Part shown: piece after piece, positions 58,589 to 64,000 of the stretch
Position numbering within the stretch: the stretch's first letter is position 1
Layout of the letters: each line of letters begins with the position of its first letter
Assembly: GCF_000392615.1 (NCBI RefSeq)
Contig: NZ_KB933398.1
Coordinates: 1,000,391-1,064,390 of the forward strand
DNA from: Lysinibacillus sphaericus OT4b.31
Lineage (GTDB): Bacteria > Bacillota > Bacilli > Bacillales_A > Planococcaceae
DNA length: 64,000 nt
Direction: 5' to 3'
The notes under the pieces: generated by a model
What the model saw: the letters and a program-made list of their open reading frames with translations, nothing else
The model's database searches: none
What the model was told of the DNA's origin: nothing
Made by a program: the position numbers and the translations under genes

Positions 58589-60051
58589 TTATTGTTGAAC
58601 ATTTATCAGGTGGCTATGAAAGCGTACCGATTGTCAAAGATGTAAGCTTTACAGTTGAAAAGGGGAAGATACTCGGCATTTTAGGACCAAATGGTAGTGG
58701 CAAATCGACGTTGCTGAAGGTAATCAGTGGCATCTTACCAGCAACTTCAGGCACTATTCAAATAGACGGAAAAGATATGAATTCATATAACGCCCGAGCA
58801 TTGGCGAAGAAGATGGCAGTACTACCACAGCTACATGCCAATGCATTTTCAAATACAGTGCGTGAGGCAGTGTCACTTGGACGTTATCCCCATCAAACAG
58901 GATTCTTTTCGAGCTGGTCAGTGGTAGATGAGCAAGCTGTTCAATACGCGATGGAGCAAACAGGTGTCACACGTTACGAACATACCCCGATGGAAATTTT
59001 ATCGGGTGGTGAGCAACAACGTGTATTTGTAGCACAGGCTTTAGCACAAACAGCGGAAATTTTACTGCTGGATGAGCCGACGAATCATTTAGATATCGCC
59101 CATCAACGACAAATTTTAGATATGGTACGAAAAGAAGCACTTGAATGTGGTTTAACGGTTATTATGGTATTGCATGACATGAATTTAGCCTCGCTTTATT
59201 GTGATGAATTATTGCTCATGGAGAGTGGGCGTATGCGTGCATTTGGTGCGCCACATGAAGTATTGATTGCCTCAAAAATCGAAGAAGTATATCAAGCGAG
59301 AGTCACGACTTACGCACATCCTGAAATTCCGAAACCCCAAATTACGATGATGCCAGCAGCGAGCGAGCATCAGCAACGAGCTGTTATCGTAAAAGAAGAT
59401 TTCAAGGTAACAACAGCTTATATTCAATTAAAATCAAATATTCCTTTAAAAACAGTGTCCTCAGCAGTACATAATCCGGGTATTGGGTGGTATGACTGCC
59501 TGTTAAATCGTTCCGTTCAGGGTAATTATGACATTCATGATGTGAAGCAGGAGGTCGCTGAATTTTTACAAAGAGAACACTTTTCGTCGACAAGTACGGT
59601 GGTAATGCTAACAGCTGTTTCAACAGAGCTCGTCGCACTTCGTGAATATAAGGCTTCCTTCGGTAGTGTATTTGTCGTCGTCACTGCAGGTGTTGGCAAT
59701 GCTGTGGATGTGTCACGTACGCATGAAAGACAAGATGAACCATATATTGGTACTATTAACACGTGGGTTGTGATTAATGGGTGTTTATCGGAAGAGGCAT
59801 TTTTCCAAGCGATGATGACTGCCAATGAGGCGAAAACAAAAGCATTACAGTCAGAAAATATTCGTGATGAGCGCTCGAATACAGTTGCGACCGGCACCGC
59901 GACAGATAGCTTACTGATTGCCGCAACACAAAATGGTGAGGAAATGTCTTATGGTGGTCCGATTACAAAGGTAGGCAAGATTATAGGTAAAGGTGTTTTT
60001 GAGACGACGGTGCAGGCAATTCAAAATTATAATATGAAGTATAGGAGCTGA
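58585..60051 (+). CDS. btuD: BtuD-CbiZ fusion: ABC ATPase plus adenosylcobinamide amidohydrolase
   Basis: A 488-residue two-domain protein. Residues 1-250 form the FecE-type ATPase (Walker A GPNGSGKST, signature LSGGEQQR, Walker B ILLLDEPTNHLD). Residues about 265-485 form a CbiZ-type adenosylcobinamide amidohydrolase (NPGIGWYDCLLNRSVQ; VVVTAGVGNAVDVSR; TATGTATDSLLIA-like), which opens imported cobamides so the corrinoid can be remodelled. This combination matches YvrA-type fusions in bacilli and joins uptake to salvage. ATG overlaps the btuC stop. Confidence 0.9.
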   Translation: MIIVEHLSGGYESVPIVKDVSFTVEKGKILGILGPNGSGKSTLLKVISGILPATSGTIQIDGKDMNSYNARALAKKMAVLPQLHANAFSNTVREAVSLGRYPHQTGFFSSWSVVDEQAVQYAMEQTGVTRYEHTPMEILSGGEQQRVFVAQALAQTAEILLLDEPTNHLDIAHQRQILDMVRKEALECGLTVIMVLHDMNLASLYCDELLLMESGRMRAFGAPHEVLIASKIEEVYQARVTTYAHPEIPKPQITMMPAASEHQQRAVIVKEDFKVTTAYIQLKSNIPLKTVSSAVHNPGIGWYDCLLNRSVQGNYDIHDVKQEVAEFLQREHFSSTSTVVMLTAVSTELVALREYKASFGSVFVVVTAGVGNAVDVSRTHERQDEPYIGTINTWVVINGCLSEEAFFQAMMTANEAKTKALQSENIRDERSNTVATGTATDSLLIAATQNGEEMSYGGPITKVGKIIGKGVFETTVQAIQNYNMKYRS

Positions 60052-60056
60052 GTTGA

Positions 60057-60620
60057 ATGAAACTTTACACAAAAACAGGCGATACAGGTAAAACAAGTCT
60101 GATCGGTGGACGTGTCGATAAAGATAGCTTACGTGTAGAAACATATGGTGCAATTGATGAACTAAATTCATTTATCGGTAAGGCAGTAAGTGAATTAGAT
60201 CGTGAATTATTCAAAGACATTTTAGTGGATTTAGAAACGATTCAGCAAGAACTTTTCGATGCAGGTGGTGATCTTGCAAATGTCATGAAGGAACGTCATT
60301 ATAAACTTGCAGAAGAACCGATTGTAGTATTGGAGGGGCGTATTGATGCATTATCTGATGAAGCGCCGCCACTAGAACGCTTTATTTTGCCAGGTGGAGC
60401 ACCAGCAGCAGCAACACTACACATTGCGCGTACAGTTGCACGCCGAGCAGAGCGTCAAATGGTAACGCTGATGAAAGAAATCCAGGATGTACCAACAATT
60501 GTACAAAAATATTTAAATCGCTTATCTGATTATTTATTTGCGGCTGCACGTGTTGTCAATGCACGCTTAAACGTAGCAGACATTGAGTATATTCGAAGTG
60601 GAAAAGTATTTAAAAAATAG
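60057..60620 (+). CDS. PduO-type cob(I)alamin adenosyltransferase
   Basis: A 187-residue trimeric adenosyltransferase: N-terminal KLYTKTGDTGKTSLIGG (ATP-binding, residues 2-18), VETYGAIDELNSFIG, and the C-terminal RRAERQMVTL and LNRLSDYLFAAARVVN helices. It adds adenosyl from ATP to cobalt to make the coenzyme. It lies 5 nt after btuD, like B. subtilis yvqK, and completes a corrinoid salvage operon. Confidence 0.93.
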   Translation: MKLYTKTGDTGKTSLIGGRVDKDSLRVETYGAIDELNSFIGKAVSELDRELFKDILVDLETIQQELFDAGGDLANVMKERHYKLAEEPIVVLEGRIDALSDEAPPLERFILPGGAPAAATLHIARTVARRAERQMVTLMKEIQDVPTIVQKYLNRLSDYLFAAARVVNARLNVADIEYIRSGKVFKK

Positions 60621-60712
60621 CGAATCACCTACATCTAGGCATAATTGATTCAGAATTTTGACTTGTACGTAGGCTTGCCTGAGTGCTTTCGCTACTCTAT
60701 ATATTTGCTACA

Positions 60713-60747
60713 GGGCCACCTTGAAAATTTCAGGGTGGCTTTTTTTC
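60713..60747 (+). terminator. Terminator of the btu operon
   Basis: GCCACCTTGAA pairs with TTTCAGGGTGGC (one mismatch), followed by seven Ts. Confidence 0.88.
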
Positions 60748-60795
60748 TTGTGAAGTGTAAGAATATAAAATTATCAGAAATATTTTTGATTTGTG

Positions 60796-60825
60796 TTGAC
60801 TGAATGCTCACTCATTTATTAGAAT
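60796..60825 (+). promoter_or_regulatory. fadF promoter with FadR/TetR-like operator
   Basis: -35 TTGACT (60796-60801) and -10 TAGAAT (60820-60825) with an 18-nt spacer. The palindrome TGACTGAATGCTCACTCA (60797-60814) covers the -35 and most of the spacer. It agrees at 14 of 18 positions with the B. subtilis FadR box as I recall it (TGAATGANTANTCATTCA, scored from the TGAATG at 60801). Confidence 0.75.
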
Positions 60826-60919
60826 ATGAATATAGTAACAAAATAGCGTACATTTACGCATGAACTAGCAAATTTAACACAAAGAGAGAAATTACGACAA
60901 GCTAAGGGGGGGACCAACC

Positions 60920-63133
60920 ATGAATCCATTACTAATTGCAAACATTGTCTTAACAGTCGTGGTTGTGCTTTATGCAGTAGGATTATTTTTCTATCTGTTA
61001 AAAACACGCTACAAGTTTGTACAACTGGGGAAAAAGGTTGAGTTTGATGAAAGTGTTCAAGAACGTATTCGTTATTTAATGGTCAATGTATTTGGTCAAA
61101 ATAAGCTATTAAAAGATCCGAAAAGTGGTTTAATTCACGTCATGTTCTTTTATGGTTTCTTGATGGTACAGTTAGGTGCTGTTGATTTAATTTGGAAGGG
61201 ATTAGCACCAAATTCCCATTTACCACTAGGGATTTTCTATGGTGTATTTACATTCTTCCAGGAGTTAGTAGTGTTAATGATTTTGGTAGCGGTAGTGTGG
61301 GCGTTTTATCGTCGCTACGTTGAAAAGCTAGTGCGTCTAAAACGCGGTTGGAAAAATGGTTTAGTATTAATCTTCATTGGTGGTTTAATGGTATCAACAT
61401 TATTTGCAAATGGTATGGGCTTAATCTGGCATGGCGAAGGCTTAACTTATACGGAACCTGTAGCATCAGCAATCGCAGCTATCTTTGGCTTTTTACCAGC
61501 ATCTGTAGCAGCAGGTGTTTTCTATGTCATGTGGTGGGCACATTTATTAATCCTATTAACATTCTTAATTTATGTACCACAATCGAAGCACTTCCACTTA
61601 ATTGTGAGTCCAATTAATGTGTATATGAACCGTTTAGATCGTACGGGAACGTTAACACCAATTGACTTCGAGGCACTTGAAGAAGCGGGTGAAAATGCGG
61701 ACAGTGAAGATGATATTCCAGCCATAGGTGTTGGACGTATTCAAGACTTTACGCAAAAGCAGATGCTCGATTTATATTCTTGTGTAGAATGTGGTCGTTG
61801 TACAAATATGTGTCCGGCAACAGGAACAGGAAAGATGCTGTCACCAATGGACTTAATCGTCAAGCTTCGTGATCATTTAACATTTACAGGGGCGGTTGTC
61901 ACAAAGCAAAAACCGTGGGTGCCATATCAATTCTTTGCTAATACAAAGGGGAATCAGCTAGCAATGGCTGCTGGTGCTGAGGGCGCAATCATGGAAGACA
62001 TTTATAGTCCTTCTTTAATAGGTGAAGTAATTACTGAAGAAGAGATTTGGGCATGTACAACTTGCCGTAACTGTGAAGACCAATGTCCAGTAATGAACGA
62101 GCATGTCGATAAAATTATTGACCTTCGTCGTTATCTAACGATGACTGAAGGAAAAGTAAATCCAGATGCACAGCGCGCGATGACAAACATCGAACGTCAA
62201 GGTAATCCTTGGGGGCTAAACCGTAAAGAAAAAGAAAATTGGCGTGACCTTGATTCAACTATCAATATCCCGACGGTGAAAGAACTGAAAAAATCGGGCG
62301 AGGACATGGAGTATCTATTGTGGGTAGGGTCTATGGGTGCATTTGATAACCGTTCACAAAAAATTGCTTTAGCCTTCTGCCGTCTATTAAATGAGGCTGG
62401 AGTGAAGTTTGCGATATTAGGAAATAAAGAGAAAAACTCAGGAGATACACCACGTCGTCTAGGGAATGAGTTTTTATTCCAAGAGTTAGCGACAGCCAAT
62501 ATCGATGAGTTCGAGAAAAATGATGTGAAGAAAATTGTTACGATTGACCCGCATGCATACAATATCTTCAAAAATGAATACCAAGATTTCGGCTGGAAAG
62601 GTGAAGTCTATCACCATACAGAGCTACTAAATCAATTGATAGAAGAAAATCGTCTAGCCATGAATTATGAAGTCGATGAGACAATTGTCTTCCATGATTC
62701 TTGTTACTTAGGTCGCTATAATGATGTGTATGATGCACCACGCGAGATTCTTCGAGGTATTCCAGGCGTTAAGCTTGTGGAAATGGAACGTAATCGCGAA
62801 ACGGCAATGTGCTGTGGTGCAGGTGGCGGTTTAATGTGGATGGAAGAGCATGTTGGAAATCGTATTAATGTAGCAAGAACAGAGCAAGCTTTAGCAACAA
62901 ATGCATCGGTGATTTCTTCTGGCTGTCCGTACTGTTTAACAATGCTAGAGGATGGAACAAAGGCAAAAGAAGTTGAAGATACAATTAGTACGTTCGATGT
63001 AGCAGAGTTATTGGAGCGTTCTGTATTCGGTGAGAAAGTGAAAGTTGTTGAAGCGCCAACTGAAGGAGTATCAGAAGAGATGTTAGAAGAGGTAGTCGCT
63101 TCAGTGGATACTATGGAAATTGACGAGAAATAA
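60920..63133 (+). CDS. fadF: FadF: membrane iron-sulfur oxidoreductase of fatty acid oxidation
   Basis: A 737-residue protein. Five to six membrane helices (residues about 5-230) resemble a NarI-like cytochrome b domain. Two 4Fe-4S motifs follow, CVECGRCTNMCP (about residues 291-302) and CTTCRNCEDQCP (about 378-389), and C-terminal CCG-type domains (HDSCYLGRYND; AMCCGAGGGLMWME). It probably passes electrons from acyl-CoA dehydrogenase/ETF to the quinone pool. Matches B. subtilis FadF (YwjF), a FadR-regulated gene. GGGGGG precedes the ATG. Confidence 0.92.
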   Translation: MNPLLIANIVLTVVVVLYAVGLFFYLLKTRYKFVQLGKKVEFDESVQERIRYLMVNVFGQNKLLKDPKSGLIHVMFFYGFLMVQLGAVDLIWKGLAPNSHLPLGIFYGVFTFFQELVVLMILVAVVWAFYRRYVEKLVRLKRGWKNGLVLIFIGGLMVSTLFANGMGLIWHGEGLTYTEPVASAIAAIFGFLPASVAAGVFYVMWWAHLLILLTFLIYVPQSKHFHLIVSPINVYMNRLDRTGTLTPIDFEALEEAGENADSEDDIPAIGVGRIQDFTQKQMLDLYSCVECGRCTNMCPATGTGKMLSPMDLIVKLRDHLTFTGAVVTKQKPWVPYQFFANTKGNQLAMAAGAEGAIMEDIYSPSLIGEVITEEEIWACTTCRNCEDQCPVMNEHVDKIIDLRRYLTMTEGKVNPDAQRAMTNIERQGNPWGLNRKEKENWRDLDSTINIPTVKELKKSGEDMEYLLWVGSMGAFDNRSQKIALAFCRLLNEAGVKFAILGNKEKNSGDTPRRLGNEFLFQELATANIDEFEKNDVKKIVTIDPHAYNIFKNEYQDFGWKGEVYHHTELLNQLIEENRLAMNYEVDETIVFHDSCYLGRYNDVYDAPREILRGIPGVKLVEMERNRETAMCCGAGGGLMWMEEHVGNRINVARTEQALATNASVISSGCPYCLTMLEDGTKAKEVEDTISTFDVAELLERSVFGEKVKVVEAPTEGVSEEMLEEVVASVDTMEIDEK

Positions 63134-63236
63134 CTACTTGCTAAGAAAATAGCTGATTATTGCAGAAATATTTTGGTTATCTGAAAAATATAAATTGCAC
63201 AACAATTAATTGTTTTGTAGAATAAGATTAATGGAA

Positions 63237-63265
63237 ATGGGAGTTAGTTAAGGACTCCCATTTTT
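63237..63265 (+). terminator. Terminator after fadF
   Basis: AATGGGAGT pairs with ACTCCCATT around TAGTTAAGG, followed by TTT. Confidence 0.8.
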
Positions 63266-63278
63266 CATCGAGAAGAAT

Positions 63279-63296
63279 CGAGCGAGCGTTCAGTCA
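63279..63296 (+). promoter_or_regulatory. Second FadR/TetR-like operator, upstream of the thiolase
   Basis: CGAGCGAGCGTTCAGTCA matches the reverse complement of the fadF operator (TGAGTGAGCATTCAGTCA) at 15 of 18 positions. No convincing -10 box is visible beside it. Confidence 0.65.
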
Positions 63297-63366
63297 ACAA
63301 CGGGGTTTGGGAAAAGACACTAATCGATACCTTCATCGAGAACGTAAAACAAAAGGGGTGTTTTAC

Positions 63367-64000
63367 TTGAATAGAGCGGTAATTTTAGCAGGAGCAAGAA
63401 CGGCATTTGGTAAATTTGGAGGAGCACTATCATCACTCAACGCAAGTGATCTGGGAGCAATTGCAGTTAAAGGGGCACTAGAGAAGGCGAGTATTATGCC
63501 AAATGAAGTGGATGAAGTAATTTTAGGCACAGTCCTACAAGGTGGTCAGGGACAAATACCATCAAGACAGGCTGCACTAAAAGCAGGTTTACCAACTTCG
63601 GTGAAAACAGAAACGATTAATAAAGTTTGTGCGTCAGGGATGCGCGCAGTAACGTTAGCAGATCAGCTAATTCGGTTAGGGGACGAAGAAGTCATTATCG
63701 CTGGCGGTATGGAGTCTATGTCAAATGCACCGTACTATTTAATGAAGGGTCGCACAGGTTTACGCATGGGCGATTCCACCATGATAGACGGCATGCTATA
63801 TGATGGTTTAACATGTGCCTTTAATCAGGCAAGACCGCATATGGGAAGCTATGGCAATACGACAGCGACTACGTTTTCGTTAAGTCGCGAGGAACAGGAT
63901 ACTTGGTCCGTACGCAGCCATGAACGTGCACTAGGGGCAATAGAAAAAGGCTACTTTGCACAGGAAATTGTACCAGTAGAAATACCACAGCGTAAGGGTG
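63367..64000 (+). CDS. Acetyl-CoA acetyltransferase (thiolase), 3' end outside window
   Basis: The first 211 residues of a thiolase that cleaves 3-ketoacyl-CoA or condenses acetyl-CoA. Visible are AGARTAFGKFGGALSSL, the active-site Cys in NKVCASGMRAVTLA (about residue 88) and the IIAGGMESMSNAPYYL loop. TTG start at 63367, 7 nt after AAAGGGGTG. Its shared operator with fadF points to coordinate control of fatty acid oxidation; the C-terminal His and Cys are beyond the window. Confidence 0.92.
   Translation, partial: MNRAVILAGARTAFGKFGGALSSLNASDLGAIAVKGALEKASIMPNEVDEVILGTVLQGGQGQIPSRQAALKAGLPTSVKTETINKVCASGMRAVTLADQLIRLGDEEVIIAGGMESMSNAPYYLMKGRTGLRMGDSTMIDGMLYDGLTCAFNQARPHMGSYGNTTATTFSLSREEQDTWSVRSHERALGAIEKGYFAQEIVPVEIPQRKG

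Overview
The window reads as chromosome from a low-GC, spore-forming Firmicute, most likely Lysinibacillus or a close relative. Reasons: AT-rich DNA with strong GGAGG-type ribosome sites and frequent TTG/GTG starts; germination and spore genes (cwlJ, gerQ, rsfA); and gene order that follows the ywd-ywf-ywh-ywi part of the Bacillus subtilis map (pdxK, ung, ywdI, ywdK, gerQ, hemQ, lipL, rsfA, ywfO, ywhD, pbpG, speB, ywiB, argS). Species is inferred, not proven. No rRNA or tRNA gene was seen.

Layout. 1-3.6 kb: a partial queT under a preQ1 riboswitch, then a three-gene ABC importer of the tryptophan-type family. 3.8-8.3 kb: a NERD-domain protein with a premature stop, ilvA, a TerC-family membrane protein and yojF-bshB2 for bacillithiol. 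8.6-22 kb: aldehyde dehydrogenase plus DUF779, thioesterase, then the conserved block pdxK/ung/ywdI/ywdK, an M20 hydrolase, cwlJ-gerQ, two related tiny membrane proteins, hemQ/lipL, rsfA and ywfO. 22.2-28.5 kb: a 1711-residue sortase-anchored surface protein with a highly structured mRNA leader, facing a class A-like sortase. 28.6-33.1 kb: a tautomerase, ywhD, pbpG and speB.

33.1-48.6 kb is an integrated phage satellite, about 15.5 kb, bounded by 16-bp direct repeats and inserted in the 3' end of speB. It has an integrase (frameshifted), a CI-like repressor with a divergent promoter/operator switch, a DUF771 protein, a P4-type primase-helicase followed by an iteron-like origin, a RinA-like regulator, a Com-like zinc finger and an HK97-type capsid gene (also frameshifted). 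No terminase, portal or tail genes are present. The right half carries cargo: an RNase A-like polymorphic toxin, an adjacent protein that looks like a catalytically dead copy of the toxin domain, two further possible immunity genes and an orphan group II intron 3' end. A second HTH switch and several unknown genes follow.

48.7-64 kb: a truncated ridA beside a threonine/serine dehydratase, ywiB-argS, a MerR-regulated acyl-CoA synthetase/dehydrogenase operon, a cobalamin riboswitch with btuFC, a btuD-cbiZ fusion and an adenosyltransferase, then fadF and a thiolase (cut by the window end), each preceded by a matching TetR/FadR-like palindrome.

The most unusual chromosomal feature is a family of degenerate intergenic arrays with a 21-nt period and a GATAAA-like core, found at six loci in the window. 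The other strong candidates for new biology are the structured surface-protein leader and the toxin/dead-toxin pair on the satellite.
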